Assembly: GCA_036346355.1 (NCBI GenBank)
Contig: CM070577.1
Span: 46,634,309-46,698,308, forward strand
Direction: 5' to 3'
DNA length: 64,000 nucleotides
Source: Rhipidocladum racemiflorum
Taxonomy: Eukaryota > Streptophyta > Magnoliopsida > Poales > Poaceae
The translations under genes were made by a program, and so were the position numbers. Below, piece after piece: positions 1 through 10,654 of this stretch; the stretch's first letter is position 1; the number at the start of each line of letters is the position of its first letter. Below the pieces are notes generated by a model. That model was given only the letters and a program-made list of their open reading frames with translations. It ran no database searches and was not told the origin of the DNA.

Positions 1-849
1 GATCAGGTGAACCCCGGCGGAAAGAAAAGAAGCGCAAGGGTGAAGAGCCGTGGCGCCGCTGCACCAACTCACCCTCGCGCCCTCAAAGAGGATGGATATG
101 ATAAGGTTATGAACTCACTTTGCCCTTTCCATCCGAAGGGGAGGCATGCCGCCAAGGACTGCTTCACCCTAAAGAGGTTCGCCCGCGAGAGCAAGAAGCA
201 GGCTGGACAAGGTCCGAGTGGGCACGCCGCCAACAAGCCACCTCCCCCCGAAGCCGAGGAGGACTATCAGGAAGCCGATCTCGAGCTCAACTACATATTC
301 GGGGGCTCAGCTGCATATGAGTCCAAGCGGAAGCAAAAGCTCACCGCCCGGGACATCTACACGGTGCAGCCGGAAACACCCCAATATGTACGCTGGTCCG
401 AGGCCGCGATAACCTACGACCGCTCGGATCACCTGGATCACGTCCCGTTCCCCGGCAGATATCCTCTCGTCTTGGCGCCCGTCGTTCGCGGCATCAAGCT
501 CAAGAGGGTATTGATCGACGGCGGGAGCGGGCTCAATGTCCTCTTTATCAAAACCCTTGACGATATGGGGATTCCACGGTCGGAGCTAAAGCGCGGATCG
601 TCGCCTTTCCACGGTGTCATACCTGGAACTTTAGCGACACCACTCGGACAAATCACTCACGGCCACTTTCGGGCGAGGGAGAATTACACGGACAGAGAAC
701 CTTGGCTTCGAGGTGGCAGATTTCGCAACAAAGATATCATGCCATCTTGGGAGACCGGCATCGCCAAGTTCATGGCAGTACTTCACTACACGCACTTGAC
801 ATTGAAGATGCCGGGCCGAGTGGTATCATTGCTCTACGCGGTGACATGA
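1..849 (+). pseudogene. gypsy gag C-terminus and aspartic protease (frameshifted)
   Basis: The frame is open from the first base of the window, so the true start is upstream. A zinc-binding segment, CPFHPKGRHAAKDC, near residue 40 is the Cys/His stretch usual at the end of gag in this element class. The protease motif VLIDGGSGLNVLF (about residue 168) follows; this family has DGGS in place of the usual DTG/DSG. After about base 660 the protein no longer matches the expected protease C-terminus, and the familiar KFMAVxHYTHLTLKMPG stretch returns only near base 770. I read this as two roughly compensating frameshifts, followed by a third near base 820 that ends the frame. It would have processed the polyprotein; as it stands it is broken. 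Confidence 0.75.
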
Positions 850-1076
850 AATGCTTTTTCCCGTGACAGGGAAAGGCTGCGAGATGGCCGAGTCCCCGAG
901 GCGCAAGCGGTCGGGAGGATCCGGCGAGAAGCGGATTCCGAGAAGCCGAAGGCAGCGTCCCCACCCGCAAAGCGCGAACCCGGATCGGCCCAAGAAGGTA
1001 CCAAAGAATCCTCCTCGACCGTCCGATCCGTCGCGAACCGCCTTGATCGGGGCAGGGCTCGGACAAATAGGAGGAC

Positions 1077-1664
1077 GTGCTCGCTACTTTCCTCGCGGCG
1101 AATAAAGACGTCTTCGCCTGGAAGCCGTCGGACATGCCCGGAGTTCCCAGGGAGGTGATCGAGCACACGTTAAATGTAGACCCATCGGCCAGGCCAGTCA
1201 AGCAAAGGCTGCGGCGATTCGCCCAAGATTGCCGACAAGCCATCAGGGAGGAGATTACAAGGCTGCTAGCCGCAGGCTTCATCAAAGAAGTGTATCACCC
1301 CGACTGGTTGGCAAACCCTGTCCTTGTCCAGAAGAAGAATAAAAGCTGGCGCATGTGTGTTGATTACACCAACCTCAACAAGGCTTGTCCGAAAGATCCC
1401 TTTGGTCTCCCCCGTATTGATCAGGTGGTAGACTCCACTGCCGGATCCCAACTACTTAGTTTTCTGGACGCCTACTCAGGCTATCATCAGATCCAGCTTC
1501 GAGAGGAGGATTGCGAGAAGACCTCGTTTATCACCCCGTTCGGAGCATATTGCTACATCACCATGCCGTTTGGGCTGAAGAACGCTGGCGCGACTTATCG
1601 TATGATACAATGGCAGTGTTTTTCACCATCAGCTTGGACGCAACGTGGAAGCTTATGTGGATGA
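1077..1664 (+). pseudogene. gypsy reverse transcriptase, fingers and first palm part
   Basis: This segment encodes the start of the RT domain. Recognisable blocks are the DVFAWKPSDMPG entry motif, WRMCVDYTNLNKACPKD, and FLDAYSGYHQI, which carries the first catalytic Asp, followed by TSFITPFGAYCYITMPFGLKNAGATY. The frame is lost just after the GATY block at about base 1600, so the YVDD box sits in the next frame. The spacer between protease and RT (850-1076) matches the expected linker only in shifted frames. Sequence and order are typical of Ty3-gypsy; the frameshift makes it a pseudogene. Confidence 0.85.
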
Positions 1665-3456
1665 TATAGTGGTCAAAACTGAGGCAGAAGACAGCCTCAC
1701 CTCTGATCTGGCCGAGACGTTCACAAGTCTGAGGGCGTTCCAGATGAGGCTAAACCCCGAGAAGTGTGTTTTCGGAGTTTCCTCCGGGAAGCTACTCGGG
1801 TTCATTGTCTCTCATCGCGGGATTGAGCCGAACCCGGAGAAAATCGGGGCCATCATGAGGATGGCCCCGCCTACCAGCCAAAAAGAGGTCCAAAAGCTCA
1901 CTGGGTGCATGGTAGCGCTTGGCAGGTTTATCTCCAGGTTGGGAGTTCGGGGAATGCCTTTCTTCAAGCTCCTCAAGAAGCAGGACCGCTTTGAATGGAC
2001 AGCGGAGGCGCAGCAAGCCTTTGAAGAGCTCAAGGTGTTCCTCTCCACCCCTCCAATTCTAGTCTCGCCGGTGCAAGGTGAACCTCTCCTGCTCTACATA
2101 GTGGCGACAACTCATGTAGTCAGCGCCGTGATAGTTGTGGAGCGGGAAGAATCGGGACACCGCTACGGCGTGCAACGCCTGGTTTATTTTGTCAGCGAAG
2201 TGCTGGGCGAATCCAAGACGCGATATCCTCAAATCCAGAAGCTGTTGTACGCCATTTTGATCTCGTCATGGAAGCTGAAGAATTATTTCCAAGGACATTC
2301 GATTTCAGTAGTGACTTCTTTCCCCGTGGGAGAGGTCCTCCGTAATCGGGAAGCTACTGGAAGAATTTCAAAGTGGGCAGCCGAGCTTGGAGCTTTCGAC
2401 GTCTCATTCAAGCCGCGCACCGCCGTCAAGTCCCAGGCTTTGGCCGACTTTACGGCCGAGTGGACCGAATCCCAGGCTCCCCGCACGGAAGAAGAGCCAG
2501 AATATTGGATCATGCACTTCGATGGATCTCTCATGCTTGGAGGAGCAGGGGCGGGAATTCTCCTTATCTCGCCTAAGGGCGACAGGTTGAAGTATGTCCT
2601 TCGGATTCACTTCCCGGCCTCGAACAATGCCGCAGAGTACGAGGCTCTCATCCATGGGCTCCGTATCGCCACATCACTCGGAATCCGACGGCTGGCGGTT
2701 CGGGGCGACTCCCAGTTGGTGGTGAACCAAGTACAGAAGGACTGGTCGTGCGTGGATCAGACCATGACGGCATACTGCCAGCAAGTCCGAGAATTGGAAG
2801 GCAAGTTTGACGGTCTGGAGCTGGTTCATGTCCTCCGCCGCAATAATGAGGCAGCTGACGAGTTGGCTAAACTGGGAGCCACTCGGGCAGATGTCCCGAG
2901 TGGTATCTTCGTACAGGATCTTCACGAGCCAACCGTTACAAAACGACGAGAGCCGAGTATGGATCCTGGGACCGGGGTCCTGCTCATCGATCCCGACTGG
3001 ACTACCCCGTACCTTGATTACCTCCTGAAGGACAAACTCCTGGAAGCGACCACTCTGGCAGAGAGCGTCTCCCGACAAGCCAAGTCCTATGTGGTGGTGG
3101 CGATGAGCTCTTCCGAAAGAGCGCCTCAGGTGTCCTCAGGCGGTGTGTTTCGGGACAAGTGGGAAGAGAGCTGCTCCAAGAAATCCACTCGGGGATGTGT
3201 GGCCATCATGCGGCATCAAGCGCCTTGGTTGGGAAAGCCTACCGACAGGGCTTCTTCCGCCAACCAGCAGAATAGATGCCAAGGAGATCGTTTGAACCTG
3301 CGAGGGCTGCCAGTTCTATGCAAGACAGACACACTTGCCGGCGCAGGAGCTGCAAACTATCCCCATCTCTTGGCCCTTCGCAGTCTGGGGGCTCGATTTA
3401 GTGGGCCCGCTCAAGAAGGCTCAAGGTGGTTTCGCCTACCTCTTCGTAGCTATTGA
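1645..3456 (+). pseudogene. gypsy RT palm (YVDD), RNase H and start of integrase
   Basis: The frame opens with AYVDDIVVKT, the RT catalytic box, and runs through the thumb and connection. A first RNase H-like domain lies near residues 140-240. A second RNase H begins at HFDGSLMLGGAGAG (about residue 290), with a conserved Glu in NNAAEYEALIHGL and an Asp in GDSQLVV. After about residue 480 (SYVVV) the frame drifts. The integrase zinc finger (IHSGMCGHH and a later Cys pair) can be seen only in neighbouring frames between 3170 and 3340, so one or more indels separate RNase H from integrase. It would copy RNA to DNA in cytoplasmic particles if intact. Confidence 0.85.
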
Positions 3457-3940
3457 CAAATTCACCAAGTGGATCGAAGCCAAACCAGTCGCCACTATCA
3501 CTGCGGTTAAGGCCAAGGAGTTCTTCCAGGATATCGTGGTCAGATTCGGAGTGCCCAACCGGATCATCACGGATAACTGCACCCAATTCAGGAGTGAAGA
3601 ATTCCAAGAGTGGTGCGAAGGCGTCGGGATCAAGATCTGCTTCGCCTCGGTGGCTCACCCACGAAGCAATGGGCAGGTCGAGCGGGCCAACGGTCTGGTC
3701 CTCCAAGGCCTTAAGGCCAGGATCTTCAACCGCCTCAAACCATACGCTGCCCGATGGGTGAAGGAGTTACCGTCGGTACTCTGGGGACTCAGAACCACTC
3801 CCAGCCGAGCAACTGGCCAAACCCCCTTTTTTCTGGTCTATGGTGCAGAGGCGGTTCTGCCGACCGAACTAGGGTTCGAATCCACGAGGGTTCGTAATCA
3901 CGACGGCCGAGTACGAGGGAAGCCGAATGGTGGAGCTTGA
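3335..3940 (+). pseudogene. gypsy integrase catalytic core
   Basis: This is a retroviral-type integrase core. The D,D,E residues appear in order: Asp in WGLDLVGP, Asp in IITDNCTQF, and Glu in NGQVERANG. The class-typical DKFTKWIEAKPV and FFLVYGAEAVLP follow. The first ATG is not a real start; the domain belongs to the polyprotein. The frame ends at about base 3940 with an aberrant tail (after ESTRVRN), and the true continuation lies one frame over from about base 3927. Confidence 0.87.
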
Positions 3941-4223
3941 TCAACTCGAGGAGGCTCGGAACGTTGCAGCCATCCAGTCGGCTAAGTACCTCCAAGGACT
4001 TCGGCGCTACCACTCTCGCAATGTCAGAAGTAGAACCTTTTCAGAAGGAGATCTGGTCCTGAGAAGGAATCAGAAAAGTGAGCACAAGCTCTCTCCAATT
4101 TGGGAAGGTCCGTACATTGTGGAGAAGACGGTCCGGCCGGGTGCTTATCGACTTAGACGTGAAGACGGCGAAATTTTGGCGAATTCTTGGAACGCCGAAC
4201 AGCTCCGTCGCTTCTACGCATAA
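3927..4223 (+). pseudogene. gypsy integrase C-terminal domain and polyprotein end
   Basis: This frame holds the integrase C-terminal segment. It starts with MVELDQLEEARNVAAIQSAK, passes RYHSRNVRSRTFSEGDLVLR and the GPYIVEKTVRPGAYRL block, and ends NSWNAEQLRRFYA with TAA at 4221-4223. This is the normal end of pol in this element class, so the stop is probably the native one. A frameshift near 3930 separates it from the catalytic core. Confidence 0.85.
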
Positions 4224-5763
4224 GTTATGTACCCGACTCTCACATACTGAATAAAATGGTGATTCCCTTTATATTTTATGAAGCCCTACTGTGTAATGGT
4301 AGTCCCGAGTGGTTATTACCCGACTGGTGTAACGCCTAATCCTGGACGCGCTGGTACAAAACGCACGGAAATAAAAACCGCGATGAGCACAAAACTCCGG
4401 CGGTTTATACCAACACGCATAACGGAATGGGTAGAAAGCACTAACCACTCGGGGACTACAATTCGCAGCGCCAGAATCTAACCGAGATTTGCCTGATCGA
4501 GAGTTTCTAGCCGTCAAAAGCTCGTGCCCTAGCGCCTCGTTGCTGGCACTGGAGCAACCGACTAGAATAGTTGATCAGGCGGAACCCTAAACTCGGAATA
4601 AACATGACGGCACAGATTGGGCAAGATTCCACTTTTTATTCCTTAATATCAGTAATTTACACTACTGACTTTCTTTTTCTTTTTCTCGCGCTAAAAAAAA
4701 GGGGGGGGAGGCGGGGCGGCTCCCACCGCCAATCCTACCGCTGCTTCTGCTTCTGCCGCTGGGAGGCCCGGGAGAGAGGTCGTCGGGATCAGACGCGATG
4801 CGCGCGACATAGCGCCGCTAGGATCTCGTCCTCAACCACCCAAAGGGGCGGTATGAGGCGGACGATAGACCTGATGGCTGTGTCGTCACAAGGCCGCGCC
4901 CGATCATCTCCAGGATGATCTCGGCCACCTCGTGGAGCCCCGAGCCATCTCCAAAGAAGGCGGCCATCGCGGCGGCTGGCCGGGCGGCTCCTTCCTCCTC
5001 CTCCGCCTCTAGAGTGGCGAAGTCGAGCTCCTCCCAAAATTCCCGCCTCCTCCCGGTTATGGAGTAGCCCGAAGAATCGCTGGCGGAAGAAGAATGCCGC
5101 AGAGGGGCCAATGAATCTCCTCATGCTAGCCATGGAGGAAGGTCGGGAAGAAGAAGAAGAAGAAGGAGATGATCGCCGAGGGTGGTGACGTCCCATTTAT
5201 AACATGTACTGCTCGGAATCGAGGCGACGCCATTCAAAACGCAAAGACGGCGACGCCAAGAAGATCGACAATTGCTCGAGTACCAAAGAAGATCGGTACG
5301 TTGAACAAAATCAAGGGGCATTTCGCCAGACACGTGTCATGAGCAGTTCAAGCTCATTCGGCCTTCCCGCTTAATTCGCTCAAATTAAGCGAAAAAGCCC
5401 GGGGGCTGGAGAGCTTGGAAACGACGCAAGCCTGGGGGCTAAACCACTCAGCCAGGTGGCCCCAACGTAAGTCCCGACGCCGAGAGCTGCACGCCACCTC
5501 TAAAAGCGTGTCTGGGGCAAGAAAGCCACTGCCAAGACCCTGGCGCCTAGGAGCCAAACCATCAGTGAAACCCACCCAGAAAGGCGCAACGGGATCCAAA
5601 AGGCTGTAGGCCTATATTCTAGCAACTCAGACAAAGGAGAAAGAGTGAAAGAGGTCTGAAGCCCACTCAGCAGAGGACAATACAGACAAATTATATTCAA
5701 GTGAGAAGACACAATATTTCAAACAAGGAGGGCGAGCACCCGGCATTAAGGTTTACATCGAAG
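4224..5763. other. gypsy 3' non-coding region between pol and the antisense gene
   Basis: No convincing long gene is present. It holds A-rich trailer sequence after pol, an oligo-G run near 4700-4712, a GAA-rich stretch near 5145-5170, and GC-rich sequence at about 4700-5110. One minus-strand frame (5111-4818, acidic, Ala/Glu-rich) resembles the small antisense frames of other grass gypsy elements, but I see no domain in it and do not call it a gene. Confidence 0.5.
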
Positions 5764-8324
5764 TCAGAATTCAAGATTCTCTAACAAGGCTTGCGATGTA
5801 CTGGAGACCCCTTCGAGGAGCGCGTTGGCTTTGTCTTCATCACAGGCAAAACCTTCTTTCACAGCTTCGAGGTCAACTCTCGGATAATGAGACTTGACCA
5901 CTGCCAATGCCTGGTTCGCACTCATGGCCGCGGACTCCTTGGCGTAAGCTCGATCTGTCGGCTCCTCCGAGAGAAGCGGAACAAAGATCGTCCCCTGGCC
6001 CGGCTTGACTCCTTCAATACGCAGAAGGTGCAGGATCGCTCGCAGCGACGCCAGCTCGGGCCTGCCCTGTTCGGCAAATGACCATCTTCTCCTTGCATTC
6101 TGCAACAAAGTCAAACGGCCATCAAGAGCACACCCGACGCCAAGTATGTTCAACCCAAGTCAAAGAAATTTACCCTTCAGCTCCCGCTGCATCCTCTCCA
6201 AGCTGACTCGAGCTTCGAGGCCAGAGTTCTCTGAAGCCTCCAGTCGGGCTCTCAGCTCAGCAACGGTCGAGTCGCGCTCTGAAACACGAGAGCGTCATCA
6301 TCCTCTCTAACCATCCAAAAAGACATCCAAACCGAGTCCAGGGGAGGATCTCACCTTCGAGCATATGCTCAAGCTTCGTCTTCTCCTCTCGGATCGCCAT
6401 ACATTGGTCCTCGATCCCGTGGACCTCTTTCCACCTGTCCGCGCTGATCTCGCTGAGCTTGTCCTGCATCGCTTACGCTTCCTTGAGCTTCGGGAGCACC
6501 TTCCGAAAAAATTGCGACCGCTGCTCCGAGCGCTCCCCCATGTCCTAGGAAACAGGGCAGAATCTCAGGGAGAAGTCAGCAGGCAACAAATTGAAGACAA
6601 GAAACTCACCCTAACGAGCGTGCTACACCTGACGGTGAGCTCATAAAGCTCCGTCCGAGCCGCTCTCTCCATCTCATCGTCCTCTTCCATCCCTTTCCAG
6701 TCGGAACCCCCTTCCCACCATTCGGTCCGATTCGGGGGCTTCGGCAGAGGACCGAGCGGCGGTGGCTCTCGAGGCACCTCCTCCACTCCGGGAGACGATG
6801 CCGGGTCGATCTCGTCGGCAGACGGACCACCGGATGGTTCGACCGTCGGGCCGCCGGCACCCGGTGGCGACGCCCCGGCAGTCGGCGGCGAGGGTGACCT
6901 AGCCGACGCGGCGGGGGCCCCCCTTGGTGAAGCCTGCGCCTGGGGCTCCTTTTCAGAGACCCTCCACCGGACGCCCATAGCAGGAGTCTGAATCAAAGAA
7001 AAAGGGAAGACACCTCAAAGACAGCAAGAATAAAAAGACAAGGATCGCCCAAAAGAATACCTTTTGGATTTCTTGAATTTCATCCTGTGTCTCATCCGAG
7101 ACCCAAAGACCACTCGGAGGGAAGTCGCGCTGCAGCTGGGCTGCCTCGGGACGAAGGTCGTGGCTCGTGCTTCGTGGATCTGGGTGCATCGGAGGTCGAA
7201 GGCCGGTGATGAAAGACCGGCGACCTCCTCCGCCGATTCCTGCCAAGCACTCGTCGACCGAGGTGTCACCACTCGCCGCTCGAGCATTTTTCAGCCGAGA
7301 GAGGTCGACGACCGAGCGTCGAGAGGAAGGACACGCTGCTCGAAAAAGGAACGATCGCACTCGCTTGAGTCACACATCACCAGAAATCATGGAACAACTT
7401 TTCGAGAGAATAGTGCACTCACAGGAGGGGGAGGCCTTGCCGTCGAAAATTTATGAGGGCAACCCCTGTTGGTGATCACTGTGCCAGGCACGAAGAGATC
7501 AACTACCCGTGCTGCCAGCGCCTCCATCGACAAGGACGTATCCGTTTCCCGAGTGGGGTCCTGAGGCCCGTTGTACTGGAACCCCAAATGGACTCTCTCC
7601 TTTAAGGGCTGCACCCGGCGCTTCACAAAGCTGATCGCGATCCCGGGACCCGTCAGCCCTCGGTTCTTCAGATCATCAATCAACGCCAAGCTCGTGGATT
7701 TGGGCCGAACCGCCTCCATCCGGGCGCCGCCCAAAGATCGGGAAGCTTTAGGGGCGCGGCGTGAAGGGGCGCAGGAAAGGGTCAACATTGGCACAATAGA
7801 ATCCATTCCCGCCTCCAACCTTTGAGGGAGGTCTTGAGGGGAACAACGAAATCGCTTCTTCGAGCCCTCTCATGGCTGGAGCCCTGTTCTAACGACACGC
7901 TGGGAGCGGCCCGGTTCAGATGAGGCTTGAGCAAGAAGAAGGAGCGGAACAAGTCCAAATGAGGACGTATCCCAAGATACGCCTCGCAAAGCTGAACGAA
8001 GATAGTGATGTGAAGAATCGAGTTGGGGTTCAAATTAATCAGCTCGATTTCGTAAAAGTGGAGGAGCCCCCGGAAGAAGGCGCTCCCAGGAACGCTAAAT
8101 CCTCGCCAGAAGAAGGACTCGAACACCACAATCTCATTCTCCAGAGGTGTGGGGTAAGGATCACCTGCGGCGGGGCGGGCGGAGATCAACTCCAGCGGAG
8201 GAAGGATGCCGACAGCGACCAGTCCCTCCAAGCGGGACGTCGTGGTGATGGAGGTCTCCCACCCCGCAGTCGCAGGGTCAGTGCTACCTCCCAACGCTGA
8301 CGAGGATCCCGAAGAGGAAGACAT
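5764..8324 (-). pseudogene. Antisense spliced gene inside the gypsy element; PF04195-type N-terminus and coiled-coil C-terminus
   Basis: Reading leftward, I place exons at 8324-7423, 7335-7061, 6987-6610, 6544-6355, 6278-6174 and 6099-5764. Each inferred intron has GT...AG ends and a pyrimidine-rich acceptor (for example TTTCCTAG before 6544 and GTTGCAG before 6099). The start MSSSSGSSSALGG at 8324 is followed by a segment typical of the 'putative gypsy type transposon' domain PF04195 (LENEIVVFESFFWRGF, FFRGLLHFYEIELINLNPN, about residues 45-110). Later exons give Pro/Ser-rich linkers and a charged coiled coil, and the end is LLENLEF-TGA. A frameshift near 7800 and an in-frame TAA near 6474 mean this copy is broken. 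Function is unknown in the family. It lies opposite to the retroelement genome strand, so the retroelement RNA carries its complement, introns included. Confidence 0.6.
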
Positions 8325-8477
8325 CTCTGTGAAGGAGACCTGGAGGGAGGAACCGTCGGGGGCCTTGGGCGCGAAATTAGAAACCCTAAGTCGCCCAAAT
8401 CGCCGAAAAAGGCTTAAAGGTTTCTCAACTGTGGTGAGGGAAGGGCAGAGGTACCTTCGCCTAGCAAGTTTTCCCTC

Positions 8478-8487
8478 ATTTATAAGG
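8478..8487 (-). promoter_or_regulatory. Likely TATA box of the antisense gene
   Basis: On the minus strand the sequence reads CCTTATAAATGAGG, about 155 bases upstream of the ATG at 8324. No ATG lies between that would start a better frame. Position and sequence suit a plant RNA polymerase II TATA box driving the antisense gene. This is a call by sequence only. Confidence 0.45.
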
Positions 8488-8873
8488 AGCAAGCCTTAAT
8501 TTTCGCCTTACGGCGGGGAGAGCAAGGGCCTCCGCTTTCGATTCTGGGCCAGATCTAGGGCACGCCCCATGTTGGGCCGATAGCTGGGTTGCGCAAAACG
8601 CGACCAGGTGTCAAGTCTGGTTCGAAGTTTGGGATAAAGTGCGCCCCATGATGGGCCTGAACGCCGCCGCCACTAAGCTTGGGGCTGGGCACTTTCCGAA
8701 CATCCTCAAGCGGTATGCCCCATAATTTGGGGTTAATTGCTGGTCACTGCTTCTTCTAGCGTGATTGGGTACCGTGGGAGGATTTTCACTAAATCGGTCT
8801 TGAGAATGCGCCCCATGAGGGTCTGAAGCAAGGCGCCAGAAGCGGCACAGCATTACTACTGGATGACCAAGGT

Positions 8874-9430
8874 ATGCCCCATGAGGGTCGGTTGGGTCTC
8901 ACAAGCCAATCGCCGACATCGCAAACGGGTGTGGGTACCGCCGCCCCGAGCCAAAAGACTACAGACGCCCCATGAGGGCTACCGAGCGACAGCCGGTTGT
9001 CACAAGACCGAAAACGGGCGCGGGTACCACTCGGCCACGAGCCGAAAGACTACGGTACGCCCCATGAGGGCCAGCCGAGCGACGAGCCGGTTGTCGCGCA
9101 CCGAAAATGGGCGCGGGTACCACTCGGCCACGAGTCGAAAGACTACGGTACGCCCCATGAGGCCCAGCCGAGCGACGAGCCGGTTGCCGCGCACCGAAAA
9201 CGGGCGCGGGTACCACTCAGCCACGAGCCGAAAGACTACGGTACGCCCCATGAGGGTCAACCGAGCGACAAGCCGGTTGCCACGCACCGTAAACGGGCGC
9301 GGGTACCACTCGGCCACGAGCCAAAAAGACTATGGTACGCCCCCCGAGGGCCAGCCGAGCGACAAGCCGGTCGCCGCGCACCGTAAACGGGCGCGGGTAC
9401 CACTCGGCCACGAGCTAACCAACCACGGTG
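8874..9430. repeat. 93-bp tandem repeat, about six copies
   Basis: The phrase GCCCCATGAGGG recurs with spacings of 92, 92, 93, 93 and 94 bases (copies begin at about 8874, 8966, 9058, 9151, 9244 and 9338). Each unit contains GGGCGCGGGTACCACTCGG followed by CACGAGCCGAAAGACTACGG. The first copy is the most diverged and the middle four are very close. More dispersed CGCCCCATG words occur from 8564 to 8820. Because 93 is three times 31, frames stay open across the array on both strands; I regard those as by-products and not proteins. The array sits between the antisense gene promoter and the 3' LTR. Confidence 0.9.
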
Positions 9431-9510
9431 GCTTCATACTACAAGTTCTTTACGATCTTTTTCCCGCATAATCCTTATGACAGGATAAGAGACGGAAATC
9501 CGATCCTAAA

Positions 9511-9525
9511 GCACTTGGGGGCTGC
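9511..9525 (+). other. Polypurine tract of the gypsy element
   Basis: GCACTTGGGGGCTGC lies immediately before the LTR start TGTGGGATG at 9526. A G-rich tract directly upstream of the 3' LTR is the plus-strand primer site of LTR retroelements, and this CTTGGGGGCT form is usual in this grass gypsy class. Confidence 0.6.
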
Positions 9526-10100
9526 TGTGGGATGTCCGAGACAGGGGTCCCGCAAGAGGGGCCTACACCTGACTGGGCTTGACGGGCGGAGTAGAAAGCC
9601 CAGAGTCCAGAAGCACCACGACGGGCCCGGAGGAGGTTTTCGACTTGTTCCCCAAGGCAACTCCCGATCCTTCGGGGAAGCTTCGCGCCACGCCTGAAGA
9701 ACCCGCCAAGAACGAAGCATGCACCGACATCGCCAGAGCCTGCGGATATCGGAACTCGACAGGCGGCAGCGTGGGTCGGGGAAAGCATAACCACCTCTCC
9801 AAGACGTAGAGCGCCAGGGGCAATAAGGACAAAGTACATGTCGGCCAGGCCACCATGTTCAGGGCCCGGTGGCGCCCATCTATCATGTATCCTTCCCCCA
9901 GCATATAAGGGGAGAAGGGAGAAGAAAAAGAGAAGGACACATATATCCAAGAACACAGGACTAGGGTATTATCTCCTCCGAGAGAGCCCGAACCTGTCTA
10001 AAACAGATTGCCCTCGCATCCTGTGTTACCATCAAGCTCAGATCCCGCACAAATCCCCTAGAATCACAAATCTCATTGCCGGCGAAACCGATCGTCGACA
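9526..10100 (+). repeat. 3' LTR of the Ty3-gypsy element
   Basis: The segment begins TGTGGGATGTCC after the polypurine tract and ends CGTCGACA, giving the TGT...ACA ends of an LTR and a length of 575 bp. It holds a TATA-like ATATAAGG at about 9903, where transcription would be expected to begin downstream. There is no second LTR in the window to test the ends against, so the right end could be off by some bases. Confidence 0.65.
9902..9910 (+). promoter_or_regulatory. TATA box in the gypsy LTR
   Basis: CATATAAGG followed by GGAGAAGG lies about two thirds of the way through the LTR, the normal U3/R position in this element class. In a 3' LTR it could drive read-out into the sequence on the right. 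Confidence 0.5.
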
Positions 10101-10211
10101 GCAGTGGGGCTCAGGGAGGCGGCGGCGCGGCTCGGGGAGGCGGCGGCGGTCTCCATCAGTGCGTTAGGGTTTGAAGTGTGCATAGGGTTTGAAGTCTGAT
10201 CGAAACGTTTT
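10101..10211 (-). other. GC-rich segment resembling a plant 5' UTR and start codon, cut by the LTR
   Basis: On the minus strand the segment reads CTATATAAC (about 10221-10229, inside the neighbouring CACTA end), then two copies of TCAAACCCTA, then ATG at 10156 followed by Ala codons from GCC repeats. After about 18 codons it reaches the LTR end and stops soon after. This looks like the first exon of a gene interrupted by the gypsy insertion, but no protein family can be recognised from so short a piece. Confidence 0.3.
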
Positions 10212-10234
10212 CAGTGTAGAAGTTATATAGAGGC

Positions 10235-10490
10235 ACATATCACAGATGGTTTTCAAAAACAACCGTCTGTGATAGCTAATATCACAAACGGTTCTCAAAC
10301 ACAACCGTCTTTAATGTTTACTTATTACAGACGGTTATACTTAATAACCGTCTGTGATATTAACTATCACAGACGGTTATTAAGTATAACCGTCTGTAAT
10401 AGCTAAATATTAAAGACGGTTGTGTTTGCGAACCGTCTGTGATATGAAATATCACAGACGCTGCTCTTTAAGAACCGTCTTTAAAGCACA
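10235..10490. repeat. CACTA subterminal repeats, left side
   Basis: At least eight copies of an ACAGACGGTT/AACCGTCTGTGA word occur in both orientations. They form nested palindromes, for example around 10323-10400, where ACGGTTATAC...AATAACCGTC is followed by its inverted copy. Subterminal repeats of this kind bind the element-encoded TNPA-type protein in En/Spm. Confidence 0.75.
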
Positions 10491-10654
10491 CAAAATATTA
10501 CTTTTAGTTGTTATTATACATTGCAGATTATTGTTTTTCCAAAGCACACAAAATAATTGAGATAAATACAGAAGTAATTGTAATGGGTACACAGAAGTAC
10601 AGAAATATTACTTTATTATGCATACATGCACTTGCTTACAAGTTCACATTGTAA

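Larger units (their letters stand above)
1..10100 (+). mobile_element. Ty3-gypsy LTR retrotransposon, 3' part with 3' LTR
   Basis: The order gag zinc-binding end, protease, RT, RNase H, integrase (on +), then a spliced antisense gene, a tandem repeat, a polypurine tract and a TG...CA LTR is that of a large grass Ty3-gypsy element. Integrase follows RNase H, which is the gypsy order. The 5' LTR and most of gag lie left of the window. At least three frameshifts break the polyprotein, so the copy is not autonomous. Grass gypsy elements with antisense ORFs between pol and the 3' LTR (Grande-type and RIRE2-type) are known, and this fits that plan. I infer the right boundary from the LTR end; the target duplication cannot be checked without the left end. 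Confidence 0.85.

Noticed and set aside
8874..9430. Resemblance to a CRISPR array
   Set aside because: The whole 93-bp unit repeats with no unique spacers, and this is a plant nuclear retroelement.
8863..9471. Long repetitive open frames on both strands
   Set aside because: They result from a 93-bp tandem repeat whose period is a multiple of three; no start context or domain, and both strands are open equally.
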